DNA of 64,000 nucleotides. Origin: Cellulomonas pakistanensis. GTDB taxonomy: Bacteria; Actinomycetota; Actinomycetes; Actinomycetales; Cellulomonadaceae. Location: assembly GCF_016862755.1 (NCBI RefSeq), contig NZ_BONO01000016.1:1-64000 (forward strand). The letters are read 5' to 3'. The notes under the pieces are model-generated. The model did not search any database. It was given only the letters and a program-made list of their open reading frames with translations, and was not told the DNA's origin. The translations under genes were made by a program, and so were the position numbers. Below, piece after piece: positions 18,307 to 27,092 of this stretch; position 1 is the stretch's first letter; each line of letters starts with the position of its first letter.

Positions 18307-19290
18307 GTGCTCGCGATCGTCTGCCCCGGACAGGGCGCCCAGACCCCCGGCATGCTCGCGCCCTGGCTCGAGCTGCCCGGTTCCGCCGACCGCCTGGCGG
18401 CCTTCTCGGAGGCCTCGGGCGTCGACCTGACGGCGCACGGGACGACCTCCGACGCCGACACCATCCGCGACACCGCGGTGGCCCAGCCGCTCATCGTGTC
18501 CACCTCCCTCCTGGCGCTGCGCGCGCTGGAGGACGAGGCCCCGGTCGCGGTCGGCGCCACGGCGGGCCACTCGGTCGGCGAGTTCGCCGCCGCTGCGGTC
18601 GCGGGCGTGCTGGACGACGCCGCCGCGGTCGCCCTCGTCGGGCAGCGCGCCCGGTTCATGGCCGAGGCCGCGGCCGCCGAGCCGACCGGCATGACCGCCG
18701 TCCTCGGCGGTGACCCGGACGAGGTGCTCGCCGCGATCGAGGCCGCCGGCCTGTGGCCCGCGAACGTCAACGGCGGCGGCCAGGTCGTCGCCGCGGGCGC
18801 GAAGGACGCGCTGGCCCGGTTCGCCGAGAACCCGCCGGCCCGCGCCCGCGTCGTGCCCCTGCAGGTCGCCGGCGCCTTCCACACCCCCTTCATGCACCCG
18901 GCGCGCGACGCGTTCGCCGCCGTGGCCGCGCAGACCCCCGCCGCGTCGCCGCGCGTGACGCTGCTCACCAACGCCGACGGCTCGGCGCTCGGGCCCGAGG
19001 TCGCCGGCGCCGACGTGGTGGCCCGCATGGTCGCCCAGATCGCCTCCCCGGTGCGCTGGGACCTGTGCCAGGCGACGCTCGCCGGGCTCGGCGTCACCGG
19101 CCTGCTCGAGCTCGCGCCGGGCGGTGTGCTCAAGGGCCTGGCCCGGCGTAGCCTGCCCGGGGTGGAGACGGTCGCGATCACCTCGCCGGCCGACCTGCCC
19201 GCCGCCCGGGAGCTGGTCGCGCGTCACGCCTCGACCCCCGGCGACGACGTGCCCGCACCGTCCGACGACTCCCGGGAGACCGCCCAGTGA
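18307..19290 (+). CDS. fabD: malonyl-CoA:ACP S-malonyltransferase
   Basis: Loads malonyl groups from CoA onto acyl carrier protein for chain extension. The 327 residues carry the N-terminal VCPGQGAQTPGM oxyanion motif, nucleophile Ser89 in GHSVGEFAAAAVAG and the catalytic His in GAFHTPFMHPAR. The start is GTG at 18307, which fits the conserved LAIVCPGQG beginning. It is the first gene of the fab operon behind fasR and overlaps fabH by four bases (GTGA), so the two are translationally coupled. Confidence 0.96.
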   Translation: MLAIVCPGQGAQTPGMLAPWLELPGSADRLAAFSEASGVDLTAHGTTSDADTIRDTAVAQPLIVSTSLLALRALEDEAPVAVGATAGHSVGEFAAAAVAGVLDDAAAVALVGQRARFMAEAAAAEPTGMTAVLGGDPDEVLAAIEAAGLWPANVNGGGQVVAAGAKDALARFAENPPARARVVPLQVAGAFHTPFMHPARDAFAAVAAQTPAASPRVTLLTNADGSALGPEVAGADVVARMVAQIASPVRWDLCQATLAGLGVTGLLELAPGGVLKGLARRSLPGVETVAITSPADLPAARELVARHASTPGDDVPAPSDDSRETAQ

Positions 19291-20291
19291 CCCGCCCCAC
19301 CCTGACCCAGGCGACCGGCCCCGCCCACACGCGGATCCTCGGCCTGGGCGCCGCCCGCGGCGAGAACGTCGTCCCGAACGACGACCTGGTCGGCCCGATC
19401 GACTCGTCCGACGAGTGGATCCGCCAGCGCACCGGCATGGTCACCCGCGTCCGCGCGGGCGCCGAGACCGACGTGCTCGACCTCGCCGAGCAGGCCGCCC
19501 GCGAGGCGATCGCGAACGCGGGCCTGACGGGCGCGGACATCGACGCCGTCATCCTGGCGACGGTGACCTACTTCCACCAGACGCCCTCGGGCGCCGCGGT
19601 CCTCGCGGACCGGCTCGGCGCCACCCCCGCCGCGGCGTTCGACGTGTCGGCCGCCTGCGCGGGCTACTGCTACGGCATCGGCCAGGCGGACGCCCTCGTG
19701 CGCGCCGGCACCGCCCGGAACGTGCTGGTCATCGGCGCGGAGAAGATGAGCGACTTCGTCGACCCGACGGACCGCTCCATCTCGTTCCTGCTCGGCGACG
19801 GCGCGGGCGCGGTCGTCGTCGGCCCGTCCGACTTCCCGGGCATCGGCCCGACCGTGTGGGGCTCGGACGGCTCGCAGTCGCAGGCCATCCGCCAGACCCA
19901 CTCGTGGCTCGACACCCGCGACAACGGCGCCGGTTGGCCGACGCTCCGCCAGGAGGGCCCGAGCGTCTTCAAGTGGGCCGTCTGGCAGATGGCCCCGGTC
20001 GCCGAGAAGGCCCTGGCCGCCGCGGGCGTGACCGCCGACCAGATCGACGCGTTCATCCCGCACCAGGCGAACATGCGGATCATCGACCAGATGATCAAGC
20101 AGCTGAAGCTGCCCGAGACCGTCGCGGTCGGCCGGGACATCGCCGACACCGGCAACACCTCGGCGGCGTCGATCCCGCTCGCGACCGAGCGCCTGTACCG
20201 CGAGGGCCAGGTGAAGAGCGGCGACCTGGCGCTCCAGATCGGCTTCGGCGCGGGTCTCGTCTACGCCGCCCAGGTGGTCGTGCTCCCCTGA
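19287..20291 (+). CDS. fabH: beta-ketoacyl-ACP synthase III
   Basis: Starts fatty acid chains by condensing an acyl-CoA with malonyl-ACP. The 334-residue protein has the full Cys-His-Asn triad: Cys124 in SAACAGYCYG, His in PHQANMRII and Asn in DTGNTSAASIP. In actinobacteria FabH commonly prefers branched-chain primers; the sequence alone does not settle this. The GTG start overlaps the fabD stop by four bases, and 89 bp separate it from acpP. Confidence 0.97.
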   Translation: MTRPTLTQATGPAHTRILGLGAARGENVVPNDDLVGPIDSSDEWIRQRTGMVTRVRAGAETDVLDLAEQAAREAIANAGLTGADIDAVILATVTYFHQTPSGAAVLADRLGATPAAAFDVSAACAGYCYGIGQADALVRAGTARNVLVIGAEKMSDFVDPTDRSISFLLGDGAGAVVVGPSDFPGIGPTVWGSDGSQSQAIRQTHSWLDTRDNGAGWPTLRQEGPSVFKWAVWQMAPVAEKALAAAGVTADQIDAFIPHQANMRIIDQMIKQLKLPETVAVGRDIADTGNTSAASIPLATERLYREGQVKSGDLALQIGFGAGLVYAAQVVVLP

Positions 20292-20380
20292 GCGGGGGCC
20301 CGGCCGCAGTACCGTTCACCGACCGCAGATCCGTCACCGCACCTCACGGCGCGGTGCAGCACCCAACCAAGGAGACACCG

Positions 20381-20629
20381 ATGGCGCACAGCGAGCAGGA
20401 GATCCTGGCCGGCCTGGCCGAGATCGTCAGCGAGGAGACCGGCCTGCCGACCGACTCGGTCCTGCCCGAGAAGTCGTTCACGGACGACCTCGACATCGAC
20501 TCCCTGTCGATGATGACGATCGTCACCCTGGCCGAGGAGAAGTTCGAGGTCCGCATCCCGGACGACGAGGTCAAGAACCTCGCGACCGTCGGCGACGCGG
20601 TGTCGTTCATCTCGAACGCCCAGGCCTGA
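20381..20629 (+). CDS. acpP: acyl carrier protein
   Basis: An 82-residue acidic four-helix carrier protein. Phosphopantetheine attaches at Ser41 in DDLDIDSLSMMT, and the chain rides on it between FabD, FabH and FabF. A near-ideal AAGGAG lies seven bases before the ATG, in line with the high expression expected for ACP. It is followed by a long hairpin that may set its level apart from fabF. Confidence 0.97.
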   Translation: MAHSEQEILAGLAEIVSEETGLPTDSVLPEKSFTDDLDIDSLSMMTIVTLAEEKFEVRIPDDEVKNLATVGDAVSFISNAQA

Positions 20630-20636
20630 GCCGCCC

Positions 20637-20712
20637 GACCGGGGTCCGCGCCGCGCCGCCGCCTCGCGCGGCGTCGACGGGAGCCGAGCGCTCCCGCGGC
20701 GCGGACCCGGTC
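20637..20712 (+). other. long hairpin between acpP and fabF
   Basis: GACCGGGGTCCGCGCCGCG (20637-20655) pairs with 20695-20712 apart from one bulged G, enclosing a further GC-rich internal fold. It lies in the 144-bp gap after acpP. A leaky terminator or mRNA 3'-end stabiliser that raises acpP over fabF is plausible. Confidence 0.6.
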
Positions 20713-20773
20713 GCGTCCCGGCACCGTCCGGGACACCCACGAACCAGCCGCACCCGACACCCAGGAGCACCTC

Positions 20774-22012
<1,239 letters not shown>

Positions 22013-22044
22013 CCCCTGGGGCTGCGGCCCCCGCGGGACGTGGG

Positions 22045-22094
22045 GTGGAGCGTCCTGCCCGACACGCCGGTGCGTGTCGGGCAGGACGCTCCAC
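22045..22094. repeat. palindromic intergenic repeat, copy A
   Basis: A perfect 22-bp inverted repeat (22045-22066 with 22073-22094), loop CCGGTG; arms read GTGGAGCGTCCTGCCC then GACACG. It lies after fabF. Related copies are at 28492 and 40856. The long perfect stem suggests it also ends transcription. Confidence 0.85.
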
Positions 22095-22117
22095 TCGTCT
22101 CCAGCCGGGGCGCGCGA

Positions 22118-22144
22118 CCTCACACCTGGCGCCCCTGCGTCGTC
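22118..22144 (+). promoter_or_regulatory. ECF41-type promoter of the oxidoreductase gene
   Basis: CCTCACA (22118-22124), 16 bp, then CGTC (22141-22144). This fits the known ECF41 consensus TGTCACA-N16-CGTC except at the first two bases. It lies 62 bp upstream of the GTG at 22180 and probably also drives the sigma gene, giving autoregulation. An identical arrangement precedes the gene at 24686. Confidence 0.75.
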
Positions 22145-22179
22145 ATGCCTGCGACCGGACAGGGAGAGGGGTCGCAGCC

Positions 22180-23595
22180 GTGAAGCACATCGTCGTCGTC
22201 GGTGGCGGGTACGCCGGGTTCTACGCCGCGTGGGGGCTCGAGAAGAGGCTCCGTCGCGGCGAGGCGCGGGTCACCGTCATCGACCCGCGCCCGTACATGA
22301 CCTACCAGCCGTTCCTCCCGGAGGTGGCGTCGGGGTCCGTCGAGGCGCGGCACGCGACCGTGCCGCTGCGCCGGCACCTGCGCCGGACGCGCCTCGTGGC
22401 GGGAGCGGTGACCCGGATCGACCACGCGTCCCGGACGGTGACGGTGACGCCGCGCGACGGCCTCCCGTTCGCGCTCGCGTACGACGTGGTCGTCGTCACC
22501 GCGGGCGCCGTCACCCGCACGCTGCCGATCCCCGGGCTGGTCGACACGGCCATCGGGCTGAAGCAGGTCGAGGAGGCCGTGGCCGTCCGCGACCACGTGC
22601 TCACCGCGTTCGACCGGGCGGCCGTCCTGCCTCCCGGCCCGGAGCGGCGCCGGCTGCTGACGTTCACGTTCGTCGGCGGCGGCTTCTCGGGGGTCGAGGC
22701 GTTCGGGGAGACCCTCGCGCTCGCGACCGCGCTGCTGGCGTCCTACCCGGAGCTCGGGCCGGACGACGTCGCGTTCCACCTCGTCGAGGCCCGTGACCGG
22801 ATCCTGCCGGAGGTGTCGGAAGGGCCGGGGGCGTGGGTGGTGCGGCACCTGCGCGGACGCGGAGCCCGGGTGCACCTCGGCGCGCAGCTGCGGTCCGCCG
22901 TGGGCGGCCACGTGGTCCTCTCGACCGGCGAGGAGTTCGACAGCGGTCTCGTCGTCTGGACGGCCGGCAACGCGGCGAACCCCGTGGTCAGCAGGCACAC
23001 CGACCTGCCCGTCACGGAGCGGGGTCTGGTGCGGGTGCGCGCCGACCTGCGCGTCGAGGGCGAGGACGGCACGGTGGTCCCGGACGCGTGGGCCGCGGGC
23101 GACGACGCGTCGGTCCCGGACCTGGCGGGGGCGCCCGGTGCGCTGACCGTGCCGAACGCGCAGCACGCCGTCCGGCAGGGCCGGCTGCTCGCCCGGAACC
23201 TCGTGGCGACGCTGCGCGGCCGCCGCCCGCGGGACTACGTGCACCACAGCCTCGGCGTCGTCGCGACGCTGGGCCGGCACCAGGGGGTGTTCCAGTACCG
23301 CCGGCTGGTCCTCACCGGCCTGCCCGCGTGGGTCGCCCACCGCAGCTACCACGTGCTGGCCGTGCCGACCTGGGAGCGCAAGCTCCGGGTGCTGCTGGTC
23401 TGGCTCGGCACCGCCGTCGGGGGCCGGGACATCGCCTCGCTCGGTGCCGTCGTCGAGCCGCGGCGGGCGTTCGTGACCGGCGGCGCGCCGGACCCGGCGG
23501 CGGCCGGGGCCGGGGAGCGGACCGTGGGCATCAACTCCGGCGACGCCTCGCCGGTCCCGCAGGCTGCGAACCGTGCCACGATCGCCGCAGCGTGA
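22180..23595 (+). CDS. FAD/NAD(P)-dependent oxidoreductase, NDH-2-like
   Basis: A 471-residue two-dinucleotide-fold flavoprotein of the type II NADH dehydrogenase group. The FAD motif is at the N-terminus (VVGGGYAGFYAAW), the NAD(P) motif is FVGGGFSGVEAFGE (about 161-174), and AWAAGDDASVPDL binds the flavin phosphate region. NDH-2 enzymes pass electrons from NADH to quinone at the membrane face; the C-terminal third (about 330-430) could be the membrane anchor. The GTG at 22180 follows AGGGAGAGGGG and starts right at the FAD motif. It is the first gene of a module with the ECF41 sigma gene 26 bp downstream and has an ECF41 promoter. Confidence 0.85.
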   Translation: MKHIVVVGGGYAGFYAAWGLEKRLRRGEARVTVIDPRPYMTYQPFLPEVASGSVEARHATVPLRRHLRRTRLVAGAVTRIDHASRTVTVTPRDGLPFALAYDVVVVTAGAVTRTLPIPGLVDTAIGLKQVEEAVAVRDHVLTAFDRAAVLPPGPERRRLLTFTFVGGGFSGVEAFGETLALATALLASYPELGPDDVAFHLVEARDRILPEVSEGPGAWVVRHLRGRGARVHLGAQLRSAVGGHVVLSTGEEFDSGLVVWTAGNAANPVVSRHTDLPVTERGLVRVRADLRVEGEDGTVVPDAWAAGDDASVPDLAGAPGALTVPNAQHAVRQGRLLARNLVATLRGRRPRDYVHHSLGVVATLGRHQGVFQYRRLVLTGLPAWVAHRSYHVLAVPTWERKLRVLLVWLGTAVGGRDIASLGAVVEPRRAFVTGGAPDPAAAGAGERTVGINSGDASPVPQAANRATIAAA

Positions 23596-23621
23596 CGGGC
23601 GACGGGGAGGACACGGGGACC

Positions 23622-24617
23622 ATGAGGAAGCGCGTGCCCGACGACAGGTCCCTCGGGACCGGCGCGGTGCCGGGGCCGGCCGTGGGCGCCCCCGCCGTCC
23701 CCGCCACGGACGCCCTCCCGGACGTGCTCGCCGAGCGCCGCCGGCTGCTCGCGATCGGCTACCGCATGCTCGGGACGCTCGCCGAGGCGGAGGACGCCGT
23801 CCAGGAGACCTACGTTCGCTGGTACCGGATGACCGACGAGGAGCGCGCGGCCGTGCGGAACCCGCAGGGCTGGCTCACCCGGGTGATGAGCCGCGTGTGC
23901 CTCGACGTGCTCGGGTCCGCGCGGGCGCGCCGGGAGCGGTACGTCGGCGAGTGGCTCCCGGAACCGGTCCCCTCGGACCTGTTCTCCGGCGCCGTCGGGC
24001 GGCCACGCCCGCCGGGCTCGGCGGACGGGGACCCCCTCGACCGGGTCTCCCTCGACGAGGAGGTGAGCACCGCGCTCCTCGTCGTGATGGAGGCGATGAC
24101 GCCGGCGGAGCGCGTCGCGTTCGTGCTGCACGACGTGTTCGCCCTGCCGTTCGACGAGATCGCCGCGGCCGTCGGCCGCAGCCCGGCGGCCGTGCGGCAG
24201 CTGGCGACCTCCGCCCGGCGGCGGGTACGGGCCCACGGCGCCGAGCCCGGGCGCGGGACCCGCGAGCACGACGAGGTGATGGCGGCGTTCGCGGCGGCGG
24301 CCTCGGGCGGGGACCTTGCCGCCCTCACCGGGCTGCTCGACCCGTCGGTGACCCTGCGGTCGGACGGCGGCGGCGTGGTCACCGCGGCGCGGCGCCCGGT
24401 CCTCGGGGTGTCGAACGTGGCGCGGTTCCTGCTCGGCGTGCTGCAGAAGCGGCCGTCGGCGGTCCTGGCCGCCCGGCGGACCGGCGACGGCCTCGCGTTC
24501 GCCGTCGAGGACGCGGGCCGGGTGCAGGCGCTGGTCAACGCGCAGGTGCGGGACGGCCGGATCACCGACCTGTGGCTGCAGGTCAACCCGCAGAAGCTCA
24601 CCTCCTGGTCCGGCTGA
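23622..24617 (+). CDS. ECF41-family sigma factor with SnoaL-like C-terminal domain
   Basis: A 331-residue RNA polymerase sigma factor. Region 2 (about 40-105: LAIGYRMLGTLAEAEDAVQETYVRWYR) and region 4 (about 160-205: VAFVLHDVFALPFDEIAAAVGRSPAAVRQL) flank a linker with WLPEPVPSD. A SnoaL-like domain (about 220-331) carries DGGG and ends with NPQKL. Linker WLPEP, DGGGK/R and NPDKL are the hallmark motifs of ECF41, whose C-terminal domain controls activity without a separate anti-sigma. Target genes are usually oxidoreductases, epimerases or decarboxylases; here an oxidoreductase and an epimerase flank it. No own promoter is seen, so it is likely transcribed from 22118. Confidence 0.9.
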   Translation: MRKRVPDDRSLGTGAVPGPAVGAPAVPATDALPDVLAERRRLLAIGYRMLGTLAEAEDAVQETYVRWYRMTDEERAAVRNPQGWLTRVMSRVCLDVLGSARARRERYVGEWLPEPVPSDLFSGAVGRPRPPGSADGDPLDRVSLDEEVSTALLVVMEAMTPAERVAFVLHDVFALPFDEIAAAVGRSPAAVRQLATSARRRVRAHGAEPGRGTREHDEVMAAFAAAASGGDLAALTGLLDPSVTLRSDGGGVVTAARRPVLGVSNVARFLLGVLQKRPSAVLAARRTGDGLAFAVEDAGRVQALVNAQVRDGRITDLWLQVNPQKLTSWSG

Positions 24618-24644
24618 CCTCACACCGGCCCGCGCTGCGTCGTC
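24618..24644 (+). promoter_or_regulatory. ECF41-type promoter of the epimerase gene
   Basis: CCTCACA (24618-24624), 16 bp, CGTC (24641-24644), starting at the stop codon of the sigma gene and 68 bp upstream of the next ATG. It shares GACCTCACACC and CTGCGTCGTC with the site at 22118, in the same spacing. Confidence 0.75.
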
Positions 24645-24685
24645 GTACCGGCGGGCCGGCAGGGCGCCGGCCGGGAGGGAGCACC

Positions 24686-25435
24686 ATGAGGATGCTGATC
24701 GCCGGGGGCACCGGGCACGTGGGAAGCCTGCTCACCGCCCGGCTCCGGTCTCTCGGCCACGAGGTGGTGGTCGGGTCACGGGAGGACGGGTTCGACCCCG
24801 TGACCGGCACCGGGGTCGGGGACGCCGTGCGGGGTGCGGACGTCGTGGTCGACGTGCTGAACTCCCCCGAGATGGACGCCGCCGCGGCGACGGCGTTCTT
24901 CCGCGGGACCACCGAGCGCCTGCTCGCCGCGGAGCTGAGCACGGGCGTGCGGCACCACGTGCTGCTGTCCGTCGTCGGGGCCGACCGCGCGCTGGCGAAC
25001 GGGTACTACGCGGGCAAGGTCGCGCAGGAGGACGCGGTGCGGGAGGGCGACGTCCCGTTCACGGTCGTGCGTGCGACGCAGTTCCACGACTTCGTCCCGT
25101 CGATCGCCGACTGGCTGACCGTCGACGGTGCCGTGCGCGCCCCGCGGATGCTGCTGCAGCCGGTCGCGGTCGAGGACGTCGTCGAGCTGCTCGCCGAGGT
25201 CGCCCAGGGCGCGCCGCTCCAGGACACCGTCGACCTCGCCGGGCCGGACCGCTACCGGCTCGACGACCTGCTGCGGACCACGCTCGCCGCGCGGGCGGAC
25301 GGGCGCCAGGTCGTCACGGTCGACGGCACCGCGCTCGGCGCGGAGGCGCCCGACGCGCTGGTGCCGCTCGGCGCGCACCGCCGGGGCGGCCGGCCGTACC
25401 CCGTGGCCGGGGTGCCGGGCGTCGGCGGGGTGTGA
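24686..25435 (+). CDS. NAD(P)-binding NmrA/epimerase-like protein
   Basis: A 249-residue atypical short-chain dehydrogenase. The Rossmann motif is at the start (MRMLIAGGTGHVGSLL), the dinucleotide discriminator loop reads VVGSREDGFDP, and VRATQFHDFV is a block common in NmrA-like and SDR-a epimerases. The catalytic YxxxK is only loosely present as YYAGKVAQED. The substrate is unknown. GGGAGGGAGCACC precedes the ATG. A dedicated ECF41 promoter lies upstream, so it is a likely direct target of the sigma factor. Confidence 0.85.
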   Translation: MRMLIAGGTGHVGSLLTARLRSLGHEVVVGSREDGFDPVTGTGVGDAVRGADVVVDVLNSPEMDAAAATAFFRGTTERLLAAELSTGVRHHVLLSVVGADRALANGYYAGKVAQEDAVREGDVPFTVVRATQFHDFVPSIADWLTVDGAVRAPRMLLQPVAVEDVVELLAEVAQGAPLQDTVDLAGPDRYRLDDLLRTTLAARADGRQVVTVDGTALGAEAPDALVPLGAHRRGGRPYPVAGVPGVGGV

Positions 25436-25612
25436 CCGTCCCGTGCCGAGCCGGACCCTCCAGCCGTCTCCGAGCGGACGACCGTGCCGGCGGGCCGTCG
25501 GGTGGGCCTGCGGAGGAGCCCGCCCGGCGGGGTCGGTGTCAGCCCTCGCCGAGGAGGACCCGCGCCACGTCCGCGTCGAGGCCGGCGCGGACCGCCGAAT
25601 CCCGCGGCCCCG

Positions 25613-25693
25613 GGCCTCGGCGGCACGCCGAAGGCGTCGTTCGACTGGTACCGGGAGGTCATCGCGTCCACCGGCCGGTCGCTTCCCAGCTGA
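25613..25693 (+). pseudogene. remnant of a GH1 beta-glucosidase C-terminus
   Basis: The last 26 codons before a TGA read TPKASFDWYREVIASTG followed by a short tail. This is the typical end of family 1 beta-glucosidases (RTPKxSFxWYRxVI). Upstream in this frame there is no GH1 sequence, so only the tip of a gene survives. The surrounding gap 25436-25788 has no intact gene. On the complement, 25541-25607 ends a possible second remnant (RAGLDADVARVLLGEG then stop). Deletion or rearrangement is likely here. Confidence 0.6.
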
Positions 25694-25775
25694 CGCCCGC
25701 CTGCACGCTCGGCCCGCACGCCCTCGGCACCTGTCCGACGGGGCGTGCCGGCCGCCCGGGCCGTCGCCCCGGGTG

Positions 25776-25781
25776 TAGCGT
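25776..25781 (+). promoter_or_regulatory. -10 element for leaderless start
   Basis: TAGCGT lies seven bases before the GTG at 25789, preceded by TG. The spacing would start the transcript at the GTG, and no ribosome site is present. Confidence 0.4.
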
Positions 25782-25788
25782 CGCGAGC

Positions 25789-26133
25789 GTGCAGGTGACC
25801 GTGCGCGTCGTGGCCGCCGGCGGCGGTCCCCGGCCCGCGCCGGGCACCCCCGTCCGCGTCGAGCTGCGCGACGTCACCGAGCAGGACGCCGCGAGCGTGC
25901 TGGTGTCCGGCGCGGACGCCGAGGCGGTGGACGACGGCACGCGGACGATCGCGACGGTGGCGGTGGACGCCCCCGACGAGCTGCTCGCGAGCTGCGCCGA
26001 CCTCGTCGTCTGGGCGCGCGTGGCGGTCAGCGGCGCCGAGCGCACCTCGCACACCGACCTGGTCTCGACGCAGTCGGTGCCGGTCCCCGGCGACCCCGCC
26101 GCCGAGGTGGAGCTGCCGGTCGTCGCCATCTAG
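25789..26133 (+). CDS. hypothetical protein, YbaY-like beta domain
   Basis: A 114-residue soluble protein. Its one recognisable block, PVRVELRDVTEQDAASVLVSG, is like the beta-sandwich of YbaY/YscW-type lipoproteins, but no signal peptide or lipobox is present. The rest is acidic and beta-rich, ending in AAEVELPVVAI. The GTG at 25789 is the first start after a -10 suited to leaderless transcription. It is convergent with the ATP-grasp gene (8 bp apart). The function is unknown. Confidence 0.65.
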   Translation: MQVTVRVVAAGGGPRPAPGTPVRVELRDVTEQDAASVLVSGADAEAVDDGTRTIATVAVDAPDELLASCADLVVWARVAVSGAERTSHTDLVSTQSVPVPGDPAAEVELPVVAI

Positions 26134-26141
26134 CCGCGGCG

Positions 26142-27092
26142 TCAGCCCGGCGCGGCCAGCCAGCCGGCGACCGCCTCCGTGATCGGCAGGTCCGCGCCGT
26201 GCTCGGCGAACAGGAACTCGCCCGCCGGGTTCACCTCGAGGAACACGTGCTCGCCCTCGGGCGTGAGCCGCAGGTCGACCGCTCCGTAGACCAGCCCGAA
26301 CCGCTTCATCAGCGCGCGCAGCCGGTCGGCGACGTCGTCGGGGAGGTCGGCGGCCGACGTGCGAGCGCGCGCGAGGTGCAGCCGGAAGTCGACGTCGGCC
26401 CCGGTCCCGGTGGTGTCGATCTCCATCGGGAACAGCCGCTCGCCGACGACCGTCACCCGGAGGTCAGCGCGGGCGGGGACGAGCTCCTGGAAGATCACCG
26501 GCGCGAGCCGCACCGCGTCGAGCTGCGCCAGGTCGGCCGGGTGCAGCCGCCGGGTCTCGCGCCACACCCGCTCGGTCGCCGCGAAGATCTTGTAGACCGT
26601 CGACCCGACGCCCACCCGGTCCACGAAGGCGCGGGCCTCCGCCGGGTCCGACGTCATGAGCGTCGCCGGCACCCGCAGCCCCAGCTCACGCGCGACCGCG
26701 AGCTGCGTCGGCTTGTGCGACGCGGCGGCGTCGAGCGGCGGGGGGTTCATCCACGGGCAGGCGAGGAGCTCGTGCAGGCCGCCCAGCGCCGCGTGCCACT
26801 CGCCGTACGCGAAGCCGCGGGCATCGTCGTCGAGGACCGCGCCGACGTCGACCAGCTGCGGCCGCCGCCACCACACCGCGGTGGCGTCCGTGAGGTCGGT
26901 GACGCCCGCGGCGTCGGCCACCCGCACGGCCGGCCGGCCCGGGTCGCCGTGGTCGAGGGTCAGCGTCAGGTCCCGGCCGAACCGGCCGTAGTCGAGCAGG
27001 TACGCCTCCCGCCCCCAGGACGCCAGCCGGTCGACGACCGCCGTCGCGTGCGCGTCGCCGGCGTGCGAGACGACGACGATCACCCCGCTCAC
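26142..27092 (-). CDS. MvdC/MvdD-like ATP-grasp ligase
   Basis: A 316-residue ATP-grasp enzyme of the type that cross-links graspetides (microviridin-like peptides). It has VWWRRPQL (about 70-77), NPPPLDAAASHKPTQLAVA, VPATLMTSDPAEARAF, the nucleotide-binding VYKIF, IFQELVPARADLRVTVVG and the metal-binding VDLRLTPEGEHVFLEVNPAGEF. These blocks are typical of maturases that form ester or amide links between side chains, rather than of RimK proper. The GTG at 27092 overlaps the protease stop by four bases, so it is coupled to the protease. No short precursor gene lies beside it; the protease tail is the obvious candidate substrate. Confidence 0.82.
   Translation of the reverse strand: MSGVIVVVSHAGDAHATAVVDRLASWGREAYLLDYGRFGRDLTLTLDHGDPGRPAVRVADAAGVTDLTDATAVWWRRPQLVDVGAVLDDDARGFAYGEWHAALGGLHELLACPWMNPPPLDAAASHKPTQLAVARELGLRVPATLMTSDPAEARAFVDRVGVGSTVYKIFAATERVWRETRRLHPADLAQLDAVRLAPVIFQELVPARADLRVTVVGERLFPMEIDTTGTGADVDFRLHLARARTSAADLPDDVADRLRALMKRFGLVYGAVDLRLTPEGEHVFLEVNPAGEFLFAEHGADLPITEAVAGWLAAPG

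Noticed and set aside
25541-25607. C-terminal remnant of an amidohydrolase on the complement
   Set aside because: RAGLDADVARVLLGEG before a stop is suggestive but too short to assign; kept only as a note in the pseudogene entry.
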